A stretch of DNA of 44,964 nt from JBBKWX01 sp037969175. Lineage in GTDB: Bacteria; Bacteroidota; Bacteroidia; AKYH767-A; JBBKVM01. The stretch's first letter is position 1, and each line of letters opens with the position of its first letter. The stretch covers positions 1 through 44,964 of the forward strand of contig JBBKWX010000202.1 of assembly GCA_037969175.1 (NCBI GenBank). Direction: 5' to 3'. Made by a program: the position numbers and the translations under genes. This document shows, piece after piece, positions 25,187 to 34,478 of this stretch. The notes under the pieces are model-generated. The model was not told the origin of the DNA. It saw only the letters and a list, made by a program, of their open reading frames with translations, and ran no database searches.

Positions 25187-26230
25187 ATGTTTAGGTTTGA
25201 AAATATAGAGATACTTTATTATTTAATGGTTGTACCATTGATGATACTGATGATCATTTGGTTGAATTCAAAATCGAAAAGGCGGATACACCTTCAAATT
25301 GATTCAAAGCTATTATCAAAGATCAGCGATGAGAGAAGTAAATCAAAAACAAGATTAAAACTATATTTGAAACTGGCTGCAATATCGCTATGCATCATCG
25401 CATATGCAGGTATATTATCGGGAGCAAAACTGGAACAGGTTAAAAGAGAAGGAATAGATCTATTGATCGCTTTGGATGTATCTAACAGTATGTTGGCAGA
25501 AGATATTAAACCAAATAGATTAGAGAGAAGCAAGTTATTTATTTCCAAATTAATTGAAAAGTCGAAAGGTAATAGAATCGGATTGATCGTTTTTGCAGGG
25601 CAGGCATACACTCATTTACCTATAACAGATGATTATTCTGCGGCAAGAATGTATCTATCATCTATAAATGTTGACATGGTCAACAAACAAGGGACGGATA
25701 TTTCATCTGCTATAGAACAAGCCGAAAACACCTTTACAGATACATTGAAAAAATATCAGGCTTTGGTGATCATTACAGATGGAGAGGACCATGATGAGGT
25801 TGCCATCAATGCTGCAAAAGATGCTGTAGAAAAAGGTATGATCATCCATACCATAGGTGTTGGATCAGAAAAAGCTGTACCGGTTCCCATGTATCAAAAT
25901 GATAAACTTATGGGTTTCAAGTCGGATAGAAATGGGAATACTGTAATGACTCAATTAAATGAATCCATTCTCCAAGAAATTGCAAAAGTTGGAAATGGAA
26001 TCTATGGCAGATTGGGATCAGGTGATGAAGCATTAACGGATTTGATCAAAGAATTAGATGCAATGGAATCAAGAACATTTGATTCGCAAGTTTATACCAG
26101 CTATGAAAATCGGTTTCAATACCTGGTCGGACTTGCTTTTCTACTACTTATTTTAGATCTTTTTATAACAGAAAGGAAAAGTCTATTTTGGAAAAGAATT
26201 GACCTTTTTAAAGAGGAGGATAAAAGATGA
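25187..26230 (+). CDS. batB: BatB, VWA-domain membrane protein
   Basis: A 347-residue paralogue of BatA with the same plan: membrane helices near 9-25 and 61-78, a VWA domain with MIDAS DVSNS (97-101) followed by MLAEDIKPNRLERSK, and a C-terminal helix near 313-330. The shared MLAED(F/I)KPNR motif after the MIDAS shows that batA and batB arose by duplication. ITDGEDHDE supplies the third MIDAS loop. It is likely a heteromeric partner of BatA. The stop overlaps the batC start by 4 bp. Confidence 0.94.
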   Translation: MFRFENIEILYYLMVVPLMILMIIWLNSKSKRRIHLQIDSKLLSKISDERSKSKTRLKLYLKLAAISLCIIAYAGILSGAKLEQVKREGIDLLIALDVSNSMLAEDIKPNRLERSKLFISKLIEKSKGNRIGLIVFAGQAYTHLPITDDYSAARMYLSSINVDMVNKQGTDISSAIEQAENTFTDTLKKYQALVIITDGEDHDEVAINAAKDAVEKGMIIHTIGVGSEKAVPVPMYQNDKLMGFKSDRNGNTVMTQLNESILQEIAKVGNGIYGRLGSGDEALTDLIKELDAMESRTFDSQVYTSYENRFQYLVGLAFLLLILDLFITERKSLFWKRIDLFKEEDKR

Positions 26231-26973
26231 AAACTATCTTAATGATCTGTACTTTCCTTTTCCTTTTGGAAAATGAAGTCATACTTGCGCAACAAACGAT
26301 ACAGCAGAATAAAGAATTACGTGCAGGAAATAGAGATTATAAAAAAGGCGATTACGAAAAGTCTGAGAATAGTTATTTGAAAGCACTTAACCTGAATTCC
26401 ACCAGTTATGAAGGCAAGTTCAATCTTGGAGATGCATTATATCGTCAGGAAAAATTTGATGAAGCAGCAAAACAGTTCTCTGACGCTTCCAAATCAACGG
26501 ATATTGAATCCGTTGACATGGCAAAGTCATTTCACAATTTAGGAAATTCGTATTTCCGGGATAAGAAATATAAGGAGAGTATTGAAGCCTACAAAAAGAG
26601 TTTAAAATCTGATCCTGATAATAATCTTACCCGGGAGAATCTGGCCAAAGCAATGATGAAACTCAATCAGGAGCAGCAACAAGAGAATCAAAAAAATAAA
26701 GAAGGAGATAAACAAAACGAAGATCAAAATAAGGAGAAGCAAAAATCAGAAAACAAAGATAACAAGGAACAAAAAGATGATAAAAGCAATTCCGGAAAAT
26801 CTGATGAGAAATCAGACAAATCAGAAAGGCAAGAAAGTCAGGATCAAAGAAAAGGGATTACAAAAGAAGATGCAGAACGGATCTTAAATGCTCTTAAGAA
26901 TCAAGAGAAAGACCTTCACAAAAAGCTTCAGGCAAAACCTGAGGTGAAGTCAAGAACAGACAAAGATTGGTAA
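26227..26973 (+). CDS. batC: BatC, TPR protein with charged low-complexity tail
   Basis: A 248-residue exported or membrane-attached protein. The N-terminal signal-like segment (MKTILMICTFLFLLENEVILAQ) is followed by about three TPR units (about 30-145), seen as the repeated GNxxYKKGDYEKSENSYLKAL and LGNSYFRDKKYKESIEAYKKSL patterns. Residues 146-215 are almost entirely Gln, Asn, Lys, Glu, Asp and Ser, probably disordered. A short helix (KEDAERILNALKNQEKDL) ends the protein. It should act as a protein-protein adaptor for BatA/BatB. The start overlaps batB by 4 bp, and batD begins 4 bp after its stop. Confidence 0.88.
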   Translation: MKTILMICTFLFLLENEVILAQQTIQQNKELRAGNRDYKKGDYEKSENSYLKALNLNSTSYEGKFNLGDALYRQEKFDEAAKQFSDASKSTDIESVDMAKSFHNLGNSYFRDKKYKESIEAYKKSLKSDPDNNLTRENLAKAMMKLNQEQQQENQKNKEGDKQNEDQNKEKQKSENKDNKEQKDDKSNSGKSDEKSDKSERQESQDQRKGITKEDAERILNALKNQEKDLHKKLQAKPEVKSRTDKDW

Positions 26974-26977
26974 TAGG

Positions 26978-28807
26978 ATGAACCGTGTGATAAACAATTT
27001 CAAAAAAAGCATATTACTTTTAGTAATACTGACATGTGCTGCAATGAATTTTGCATTTGCTGCTGAACCTGAATTAAAAGTTTCGGTTAATAAGAATCCG
27101 GTTTCACCCGGTGACAAATTTGAGTTGACCTATACTTTTAGTGGAATGCCTGAACGATTTAATACTCCTGACTTGAGAGACTTTCAAGTGCATACTGGCC
27201 CCATTGATCAAGTACAAACAAATTTCACCAATGCAGGAGTTAGCCAATCTATAGTTTTTTCATATATCCTCTCAGCCAAGCAGGAAGGGACTTTCAGAAT
27301 AGGATCAGCTTCAGTCGACTTTAATAATAAAAAGATTACTTCAAAGACAATTGATATCAAAGTAACCAAGAATACAGTAAGTCAAAATCAGGGTAATGAA
27401 GTAGATCTAAACGGAAAGGTTTTTATGGAATCTCAAGTTAGCAGGTCAAGTGCATATGAAGGAGAACCTATTGTAGTTACTTATAAACTATATACTAAAG
27501 TTGATCTTACCAGATACAACATAGATGCATTACCCACATTTACCGGTTTCTGGTCAGAAGAAGTTAAACTTCCTGCTCAACCGGTATTTAAAAGTGAGAT
27601 AAGAGCAGGAGTTGAATTTCATGCAGCAGAAATCAAAAAATTTATTCTGTTTCCACAGCAAACGGGTGAATTGGTTATTCCTGCCATGAATGCTGAATTA
27701 GGGGTGAGAGTAAGAGACCAACGTAACAAGAAGACTTACAGCAACCCGATAGATCAGTTTTTTAATGACCCATTTTCAAATGATCCATTCTTCAGTGGGT
27801 ACAAAGAGGTTCCATTCAAAACATCAACGGGTCAAAAGAAAATCAAGATCAATGCCCTACCACAACCAAAACCTGCAACCTTCAATGGCGCAGTTGGCAA
27901 CTTCAAAATTCAAGCTAGCACAGATAGAACTGAATTAAAAGCTAGTGAGGCTGTAAAGTTTACTATCAAAATCAGCGGGAATGGAAATTTAAGATTACTG
28001 GAACCCAGATCACCGGAATTACCTCCAAATATTGAAACGTATGAACCCAAAGTATCAGAAGCCATAACGATATCTTCAACAAATCTAACAGGTTCAAAAA
28101 CGTTTGAATACTTACTGATACCCAGAGTAAGCGGTAAATATAAAATAAGAGATTATACGTTAAGTTATTTTGATCCTGAAAGCAAATCATACAAAGAATT
28201 ATTTGTTCCGGGATTCGAACTCCATGTTGAGCCGGGTGATCCATCTTCATCAAATGGAATGAACTCTTCAGGAGTCGAAGTAAACAAACTCAATGATGAT
28301 ATTGCATTTATTAAAACAGATTCACATTTGATAAATGACAGATCACAGTCATTATTACAAAACATCTGGTTTAAAGTAAGTTTAATATTGCCTCTCCTAC
28401 TCTTCTTTTTCTTTGTTGGTTATTATAAAAAGAATGAGAAGATAGAAAGTGATAGCATTCTTAATAATAGACTCAAAGCGAGATCAAAGGCAAAAAAGAA
28501 ATTGAAATTTGCAGAACAATGCATCAAATCCTCTGACAGGTCGAAATTCTGGGAACATCTGGCTGATGGAGTGTGGGGATATTGCGCTGATAAACTTAAT
28601 ATTCCACAAGCAAAATTGTCAATTGAAAAGGTCTCTGAAGAATTGGAAGTCAGAAATTGTGAAAGAGAAACTATAGAAAAATTAACAACGCTGATCCGCA
28701 AAATTGAAACCGCCAGATATGCTCCTGTAGAAAGTGATGGTTCAATACAAGAATCCTATGACAATGCAGTTGATTGTTTAAGTAAAATTGAGAATGAAAT
28801 AAAATGA
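26978..28807 (+). CDS. batD: BatD, large periplasmic/membrane protein
   Basis: A 609-residue protein with a signal peptide (about 1-28, ending FAFAA), a long beta-rich extracytoplasmic region made of several Ig-like modules (about 30-450, with motifs NPVSPGDKFELTYTFSG and ASEAVKFTIKISGNGNLRLL), one membrane helix (about 468-484), and a cytoplasmic helical tail of about 120 residues. This is the BatD layout. The Asn/Phe-rich stretch near residue 265 (DQFFNDPFSNDPFF) looks like a flexible linker. The operon context is firm. The biochemical role of BatD is not known. The stop overlaps batE by 4 bp. Confidence 0.93.
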   Translation: MNRVINNFKKSILLLVILTCAAMNFAFAAEPELKVSVNKNPVSPGDKFELTYTFSGMPERFNTPDLRDFQVHTGPIDQVQTNFTNAGVSQSIVFSYILSAKQEGTFRIGSASVDFNNKKITSKTIDIKVTKNTVSQNQGNEVDLNGKVFMESQVSRSSAYEGEPIVVTYKLYTKVDLTRYNIDALPTFTGFWSEEVKLPAQPVFKSEIRAGVEFHAAEIKKFILFPQQTGELVIPAMNAELGVRVRDQRNKKTYSNPIDQFFNDPFSNDPFFSGYKEVPFKTSTGQKKIKINALPQPKPATFNGAVGNFKIQASTDRTELKASEAVKFTIKISGNGNLRLLEPRSPELPPNIETYEPKVSEAITISSTNLTGSKTFEYLLIPRVSGKYKIRDYTLSYFDPESKSYKELFVPGFELHVEPGDPSSSNGMNSSGVEVNKLNDDIAFIKTDSHLINDRSQSLLQNIWFKVSLILPLLLFFFFVGYYKKNEKIESDSILNNRLKARSKAKKKLKFAEQCIKSSDRSKFWEHLADGVWGYCADKLNIPQAKLSIEKVSEELEVRNCERETIEKLTTLIRKIETARYAPVESDGSIQESYDNAVDCLSKIENEIK

Positions 28808-29565
28808 AAAACATATTTTATCTTATCCTAACTTTTATCGTATTATCACCTTGTCTGTCTAATGCGGATTCGGGTGAAGACCTTTTCAGGTTAGGAAATG
28901 AAGCCTATACCAGATCTGATTATGATTCAGCTATTACATGCTATCAACAATTAGAAAGATCCGGTAAAAATTCAGTCGCTTTGTACTTCAATATGGGCAA
29001 TACTTTTTTCAGATTGAACAAAGCTCCTATGGCGGTTTTATATTATGAAAAAGCAAAAAAACTAGATCCCGCAGATGAGGACATTCTCAAAAACATAGCT
29101 CTAACTAATTCAAAACTTATTGACAGAATAAAACCCTTACCTGAAAATTTCTTTCCGAAAATCACTACCAAGATCATCCATTTAATGAGTCCTTTTACAT
29201 ATGGAATTTTGTTACTAGCCATAACATGGTCCATGTTCATATTCTTTGCTTATTATATGAGGAGTAAATTATCAAATAAAAGGAGGTTCTATTTTTATTC
29301 CGGCTTAGCATCTTTGGTCATTTTCATCTTCCTCTTTTGGGTAAATGTGATGCTCTATTTAATTCAGAATTCCAGCAATACAGCTATCCTTTTTAATGAA
29401 TCAGAATACATCATGAGTAGTCCAAATGATACGAGTAAAGAGTTATTTTTAATTCATGAAGGGACGAAAGTAATTATTATAGACAAAGTTGGAGACTGGT
29501 CACAAATTAAGTTGGTCAATGGAGACAAAGGCTGGATACCAAGTGCTGCTTTGGTCATAATATGA
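28804..29565 (+). CDS. batE: BatE, TPR-SH3 membrane protein
   Basis: A 253-residue protein with a signal peptide (1-22), two to three TPR units (about 25-105, GNEAYTRSDYDSAITCYQQL and MGNTFFRLNKAPMAVLYYEKA), two membrane helices (about 135-152 and 162-184), and a C-terminal bacterial SH3 domain (about 193-253, ending KGWIPSAALVII). The combination is typical of BatE. It is the last gene of the moxR-bat operon. No clear terminator follows in the 54 bp before the next gene. Confidence 0.9.
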   Translation: MKNIFYLILTFIVLSPCLSNADSGEDLFRLGNEAYTRSDYDSAITCYQQLERSGKNSVALYFNMGNTFFRLNKAPMAVLYYEKAKKLDPADEDILKNIALTNSKLIDRIKPLPENFFPKITTKIIHLMSPFTYGILLLAITWSMFIFFAYYMRSKLSNKRRFYFYSGLASLVIFIFLFWVNVMLYLIQNSSNTAILFNESEYIMSSPNDTSKELFLIHEGTKVIIIDKVGDWSQIKLVNGDKGWIPSAALVII

Positions 29566-29619
29566 TGAATATTGAATATGAAACATAAATTTTGGTAAAT
29601 TGTATCAAAATCATATAAA

Positions 29620-31191
29620 ATGCGTCATTTATTTAGTTCTATTTTAGGTATCATCCTATTTTTCATTTTCGCTTCAAACCCTGCACAAGCTCAGAAAAAC
29701 ATGACCTTAATAGGGCAACTCCCCTATCCCGGACAAACAATAGCCGGTGTCTGGCAATATGTAGATGATTTTGGGACTGAATATGCGCTGGTAGGTACTG
29801 CAGCTGGAGTCTCCATCGTTAGTCTTGCTAATCCGGCTAACCCTGTAGAAGTATTTGCAGTTGCCACAGCCAATAGTCTTTGGAAAGAATTACGAACCTG
29901 GAATAAGCATGCATATGTTGTTACAGAAGGTGGTGGTGGAATGACTATCATAGATCTCAGCAATCTTCCTGCTAGTATAAATTCCGTGGTCTGGACCGGA
30001 AACGGAGCTATTGCCGGTTTGGTTGACAGAGGTCATGCAATTGGCGCATATGATGGCTATATCTATATTTTCGGGGCAAATATCGCGAATAAAGGAGCAC
30101 TCATTTTACGTCCTGATGATCCAATGAATCCTACATACGTTGGGATGTATAATCAAAATTATATACATGATGGATATGTCAGAAATGATACACTTTGGGC
30201 AGGAGAGATCTATCAGGGACAATTTTCAGTTATCAGTCTTCAAGACAAGACGGCACCTGTAGTTCTTGCAACGCAAGCTACTCCGCTACAATTTAACCAC
30301 AATACCTGGCTCAATGATGCGGGTAGTGTTTTATTCACAACAGATGAAAAATCGAATGCTCCTGTTGGTGCGTATGATGTGAGTAATGTCAATAATATAG
30401 TAGAATTAGATCTCTATAAAACTATCAATAATCCTACTCAAGAAGTTCATAATGTCAGAGTTCTGAATGATTATCTTGTTAATGCTTGCTACGGTTCCCA
30501 GGTAACTATAGTAGATGCATCAAGACCGGATAACATGATAGAAGTTGGGCATTATCCAACGGGAACCTGGTTATGTTGGGATGCGTCTCCTTATTTACCT
30601 TCGGGCAAGATAATAGCCACGGATTCAAATAATGGTCTATTTGTTTTTGATCCATTTTATGTGAGAGGTTGCTATTTGGAAGGTAATGTGAAAGACAGTC
30701 TTACTAACTTACCATTGAGTGGTGTACAGGTAGCTATAACCGGTTATCCGGTATTAAAGAACAGTAAAAGTAATGGAGAATACAGAACCGGTATTGCAGA
30801 TGCCGGATCATACGATGTTACCTTCAGTAAAAATGGATATACTTCAAGGACGATCACAAATATTGCAGTTAATAATGGTCAAGTAACTATTCTCAATGTA
30901 AAATTATTACCGATCAATGTTGGAATAAATGAAACATTAAACGATGTTGTTACCATTGTCCCTAACCCATTCGATAATTCAAGTATGATAACTCTGCCTA
31001 CAGATTTCGGTGATCAAATAAATGGATCATTTATTCTAAGAGACATAACAGGCAGAAATGTTATTGAAAAAAGCAAATTCCTTGGAAGAACTATTAACAT
31101 AGATGGGATACAATTACCGGCCGGGAGTTATTTGTATGAAATCATAATTTCAGGCAAAGCTCCCATTTATGGCAAGTTGATCAAAAAATAA
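29620..31191 (+). CDS. Secreted choice-of-anchor B protein with T9SS-type sorting domain
   Basis: A 523-residue exported protein. It has a signal peptide (about 1-24, ending AQAQ), then LVIVD-type beta-propeller repeats (about 30-345) with the recurrent VSIVSLANPANPVEVF and MTIIDLSNLPAS pattern of choice-of-anchor B proteins. A carboxypeptidase regulatory-like Ig domain follows (about 347-432, GNVKDSLTNLPLSGVQVAI and YDVTFSKNGYTS). The C-terminal region of about 85 residues starts at VVTIVPNPFDNSS and ends GSYLYEIIISGKAPIYGKLIKK, as in type IX secretion sorting domains. It is therefore likely exported by T9SS and attached to the cell surface. Ligand or activity is unknown. It stands alone, followed by a terminator. 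Confidence 0.88.
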   Translation: MRHLFSSILGIILFFIFASNPAQAQKNMTLIGQLPYPGQTIAGVWQYVDDFGTEYALVGTAAGVSIVSLANPANPVEVFAVATANSLWKELRTWNKHAYVVTEGGGGMTIIDLSNLPASINSVVWTGNGAIAGLVDRGHAIGAYDGYIYIFGANIANKGALILRPDDPMNPTYVGMYNQNYIHDGYVRNDTLWAGEIYQGQFSVISLQDKTAPVVLATQATPLQFNHNTWLNDAGSVLFTTDEKSNAPVGAYDVSNVNNIVELDLYKTINNPTQEVHNVRVLNDYLVNACYGSQVTIVDASRPDNMIEVGHYPTGTWLCWDASPYLPSGKIIATDSNNGLFVFDPFYVRGCYLEGNVKDSLTNLPLSGVQVAITGYPVLKNSKSNGEYRTGIADAGSYDVTFSKNGYTSRTITNIAVNNGQVTILNVKLLPINVGINETLNDVVTIVPNPFDNSSMITLPTDFGDQINGSFILRDITGRNVIEKSKFLGRTINIDGIQLPAGSYLYEIIISGKAPIYGKLIKK

Positions 31192-31206
31192 TCGAACTTT
31201 TTATTG

Positions 31207-31237
31207 ATGCCTCTCAAATTGAGAGGCATTTTTTTTA
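31207..31237 (+). terminator. Intrinsic terminator after the choice-of-anchor B gene
   Basis: A perfect 10-bp stem, ATGCCTCTCA / TGAGAGGCAT, with a 3-base loop, followed by eight T. The next gene's ATG is at 31248, only about 11 bp later. Confidence 0.92.
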
Positions 31238-31247
31238 TTTTACCAAT

Positions 31248-31760
31248 ATGAAAATAGGATTACTTTCCGATACTCATGGTTTTCTGGATCCTGCTGTATT
31301 CAAGCATTTCGCCGAATGTGACGAGATCTGGCATGCCGGTGATATTGGTGATTTTTCAGTTTATGAAGAATTGAAAAAGTATAAACCACTCAGAGGCGTA
31401 TTTGGCAATATTGATGGAACCAGAATAAGGAATGAATTTCCCGAAATTCAAAAATTTGAAGTTGAAGGTGTGCGGATCTTTATGATTCACATTGGTGGTT
31501 ATCCAGGGAGTTATGCCAAAAATATAAAAGAAAAATTAATCCGATATAAACCTCATCTATTTATATCCGGACATTCACATATTCTTAAAGTACAACGAGA
31601 TCCAAAGATAAATAACATGTTACACATTAACCCGGGAGCTGCCGGGAAATATGGTTTCCATGTAGTAAGAACCTTAGTTAGGTTTGATATAAATAATGGG
31701 AAGATCTCAAATCTTGAAGTAATTGAATTAGGACCTAGAACCGGTGACAGCTCAGTTTGA
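31248..31760 (+). CDS. YfcE/MJ0936-type metallophosphoesterase
   Basis: A 170-residue single-domain calcineurin-like phosphoesterase of the YfcE family. The metal ligands are visible in order: LSDTHG (residues 5-10), HAGDIGD, GNIDG (the usual GNCD/GNHD position), MIHIGGYPG in place of the common HGH loop, and SGHSH near residue 107. Relatives hydrolyse phosphodiesters such as bis-pNPP or cyclic nucleotides; the natural substrate is unclear. Its ATG follows a terminator by 11 bp, and a bidirectional terminator separates it from rho. Confidence 0.9.
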   Translation: MKIGLLSDTHGFLDPAVFKHFAECDEIWHAGDIGDFSVYEELKKYKPLRGVFGNIDGTRIRNEFPEIQKFEVEGVRIFMIHIGGYPGSYAKNIKEKLIRYKPHLFISGHSHILKVQRDPKINNMLHINPGAAGKYGFHVVRTLVRFDINNGKISNLEVIELGPRTGDSSV

Positions 31761-31806
31761 GCATAAACAGAAAAATATATTTGGTATTATTCTAAACATA
31801 TCAGAA

Positions 31807-31840
31807 TAAAAAAAGCCCCGATCTCCCGGGGCTTTTTTCT
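31807..31840. terminator. Bidirectional terminator between the phosphoesterase gene and rho
   Basis: A 10-bp stem, AAAAGCCCCG / CGGGGCTTTT, with a 6-base loop, flanked by A-run and T-run so that it works on both strands. It lies between two converging stops (31760 and 31841). Confidence 0.92.
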
Positions 31841-33667
31841 TTATCCATTCATAGAAATGAGAAACTCTTCATTTGATTTAGTCCCCCGCATTTGCTGTAG
31901 AATAAATTCCATAGCTTCTGTAGGATTCATATCTGCTAAATGATTTCGGAGTATCCACATTTTCTGCAATACATCTTTATCATGAAGAAGATCATCTCTA
32001 CGGGTAGAAGACGCAACAAGATCGATCGCCGGATAGATCCGCTTATTGCTAAGCTTACGATCGAGTTGTAATTCCATGTTACCGGTACCTTTGAATTCCT
32101 CAAAGATCACTTCATCCATTTTTGAACCAGTGTCAATAAGTGCAGTTGCAATGATCGTCAATGATCCGCCATTCTCGATCTTACGAGCAGCTCCGAAGAA
32201 CCGCTTTGGTTTGTGCAATGCATTGGCATCAACACCACCTGAAAGGACTTTACCTGAAGCCGGCGATACTGTATTATATGCACGTGCAAGTCGAGTAATA
32301 GAGTCAAGCAATATGATGACATCATGCCCACATTCAACCATACGCTTTGCCTTTTCAAGAACGATGTTCGCGATCTTTACATGACGTTCAGCTGGTTCAT
32401 CGAATGTAGAAGCTACTACTTCGGCTTTCACTGAACGTGCCATATCTGTTACCTCTTCAGGTCTTTCATCGATCAAGAGAATGATCAAATATGCTTCCGG
32501 ATGATTTGCCGCAATTGCGTTTGCAACTTCTTTCAAAAGAACAGTTTTACCTGTTTTTGGCTGAGCAACGATCAAACCTCTTTGGCCTTTTCCTATTGGA
32601 GTAAATAAATCAACTACACGTGTTGACAAGGTGCTTTTATCTCCACTCAAATTTAATTTTTCATGAGGAAATAAAGGAGTGAGATAATCGAAAGGTACTC
32701 TATCACGGACTATCGCCGGTAATTGTCCATTTATCAGATCTACTTTTACGAGTGGAAAATATTTCTCTCCTTCTTTTGGAGGACGCACACTTCCTTTAAC
32801 TGTATCTCCGGTTTTAAGTCCAAATAATTTAACCTGACTCTGAGAAACGTAAACATCATCCGGAGAACTGAGGTAATTATAATCTGATGAGCGCAAGAAA
32901 CCGTAACCATCCGGCATCATTTCAAGGACACCTTCAGTTATAATTGCTCCTTCGAAATCATAGATCTCAACTATCTTTCTTGGATTAGGCTGAGTTGGGC
33001 TTTGTCTTTGACGTAAGGTATCACTGCTGCGATCAGGCTTATTTAATTCAGGTCTGTTTGATTCCTGGGGTCTTGGATTTGGGATGTGAGGTGCAGGTTT
33101 TTCAGATGGAGTTTCATTTTCATTACCTGAAACGTCCTTTGATTCCCTAGTCTTATCTGTATTTTCAAACAGATCAGGAGCAGTCGATTTTTTGTCATCA
33201 CGTTGAGGAATGACTCTTTTTCTTTCACGAGGACTTTCCTTTTGCTCAGGCTTTCCTGTAGCTTTTGCCGGAGTCTTATCAGCAATAGATTCTGATTTAG
33301 ATTCAACTTTCGGTTCTGAATCCTGTTTATTTGTTGATTCAGGTTTAGCTTTAGGTTCAGGCTTTGATTCAGAAGTCGATTTCACCTGGATACGCTGAGG
33401 GCGGCCTTTAGCAGGAGCAGGTTTTGAGCTGGCTTCTGGTGTAGGCTTCGATTCTGCCACTACTTTTGTTGGCTCAACAACAACTTCCGGCTTTGGCATT
33501 TTGGATTTTAACTCCGCTGCCAATTCAGGAGTAATTGCTTGTTGATCCAGGATCTTATAAACAAGATCTTGTTTTTTTAGCGCTTCGAAATCAGCAACCT
33601 TTAGAGATTTAGCAATCTCTTTAAGCTCTGATACGAGCTTTTCATTTAATTCTGCAATGTCAAACAT
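31841..33667 (-). CDS. rho: Transcription termination factor Rho with long disordered insert
   Basis: A 608-residue Rho, against 419 in E. coli. Residues 1-56 are the N-terminal helical Rho_N domain. Residues 57-232 are a hydrophilic, low-complexity insert rich in Lys, Glu, Pro, Ser and Gln. Residues 233-315 are the RNA-binding OB fold (GVLEMMPDGYGFLRS). The ATPase core follows with Walker A AQPKTGKT (near 368-376), ILLIDERPEEVTDM, ILLDSITRLARAYN, the Q/R-loop region SGKVLSGGVDANAL, and IATALIDTGSKMDEVIFEEFKGTGNMEL. All catalytic parts are present. Long inserts in this position are known for Rho of Bacteroidota and some other phyla. It is monocistronic, with its own upstream gap. Confidence 0.96.
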   Translation of the reverse strand: MFDIAELNEKLVSELKEIAKSLKVADFEALKKQDLVYKILDQQAITPELAAELKSKMPKPEVVVEPTKVVAESKPTPEASSKPAPAKGRPQRIQVKSTSESKPEPKAKPESTNKQDSEPKVESKSESIADKTPAKATGKPEQKESPRERKRVIPQRDDKKSTAPDLFENTDKTRESKDVSGNENETPSEKPAPHIPNPRPQESNRPELNKPDRSSDTLRQRQSPTQPNPRKIVEIYDFEGAIITEGVLEMMPDGYGFLRSSDYNYLSSPDDVYVSQSQVKLFGLKTGDTVKGSVRPPKEGEKYFPLVKVDLINGQLPAIVRDRVPFDYLTPLFPHEKLNLSGDKSTLSTRVVDLFTPIGKGQRGLIVAQPKTGKTVLLKEVANAIAANHPEAYLIILLIDERPEEVTDMARSVKAEVVASTFDEPAERHVKIANIVLEKAKRMVECGHDVIILLDSITRLARAYNTVSPASGKVLSGGVDANALHKPKRFFGAARKIENGGSLTIIATALIDTGSKMDEVIFEEFKGTGNMELQLDRKLSNKRIYPAIDLVASSTRRDDLLHDKDVLQKMWILRNHLADMNPTEAMEFILQQMRGTKSNEEFLISMNG

Positions 33668-34004
33668 GAGGGGTATTTGTCTTGAAATTAGACGTTTTTA
33701 TTTATATTGAATTCTTGGTTTTATTATCCTTTGAAGGAACAACACTATAAATTTGGATTAATGTCACCTCACGGAGGCGAAACAAATGTTTCAAAAACAA
33801 CGTGAAGATTGAGGATTCTTGGATTGTTTATTACACAATACAAGAATAGGTAGGAAATACATCACAATGTTAATATTAAATGGTCTATATTCCAAATATT
33901 CTGTTAATATTTATCAACAATTACTGATTTAGTCGAGATTTCCCTATCCAATTAAGTTTTGTGAGTTAAAGTATTGTTGAGATATTTGTAAAAATTATTA
34001 AGCT
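33668..34004. other. Gene-free 337-bp gap between divergent rho and DUF4293 genes
   Basis: I see no coding frame and no RNA gene here. It holds a perfect rightward -7 element, TAAATTTG, at 33748-33755, far (about 250 bp) from the next ATG. A tiny CCTC-ACG-GAGG hairpin lies at 33767-33777. A weaker TAnnTTTG-like GATATTTG lies about 25 bp before the DUF4293 gene. On the minus strand TAATTTCA at 33690-33683 is the nearest -7-like match for rho. A long leader or a small RNA could start at 33755, but nothing else supports it. Confidence 0.5.
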
Positions 34005-34478
34005 ATGTGGCAGAGAATCCAAACCGTCTTCCTTATTCTAGTTGTAATCGCAGGCATTATTGCTTACTATTTACCTTTTGCCGGATTTATTGACCCTACT
34101 GCCTCTGGAAAGGAATTTCTACTTTATTTAGGTAAAACAATTGGTGAAAACCCCGACGGTACATCCAACTTGCAGAACCATCAGTGGCTTGCAGCAATTA
34201 ACGGTTTAATCAGTTTATTATCATTGATCAGCATTTTCTTATTTAAGAATCGTCAAAGACAAATGTTACTTATTTCTTTTACAACGTTACTGGTAGCAGG
34301 TTGCATAGTAGGCATATTTTATTTGGCAGATCAAATGTCAGGAACATTGGGAATTGAAAATATCAGCTATAAAGTTGGAGGTATTATACCGGTAGCTCAA
34401 ATTTTGCTTTTAATCCTTGCCCGCAAATCGATAAAAAAAGATGATGCTCTTGTAAGATCTGCAGATAGGCTGAGATAA
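34005..34478 (+). CDS. DUF4293 four-helix membrane protein
   Basis: A 157-residue inner-membrane protein. It opens with MWQRIQTVFLILVVIAG and ends with the conserved tail DDALVRSADRLR, both marks of DUF4293, a family of Bacteroidota. Four hydrophobic segments are visible (about 6-26, 64-81, 89-108 and 126-141), with a longer soluble loop of about 35 residues after the first. Function is unknown. It is divergent from rho, and its stop directly abuts the stop of the converging DUF1573 gene with no intervening base. Confidence 0.9.
   Translation: MWQRIQTVFLILVVIAGIIAYYLPFAGFIDPTASGKEFLLYLGKTIGENPDGTSNLQNHQWLAAINGLISLLSLISIFLFKNRQRQMLLISFTTLLVAGCIVGIFYLADQMSGTLGIENISYKVGGIIPVAQILLLILARKSIKKDDALVRSADRLR

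Noticed and set aside
33210..33398. Plus-strand small frame opposite the Rho insert
   Set aside because: Low-complexity shadow of the disordered insert, with no start context or homology.
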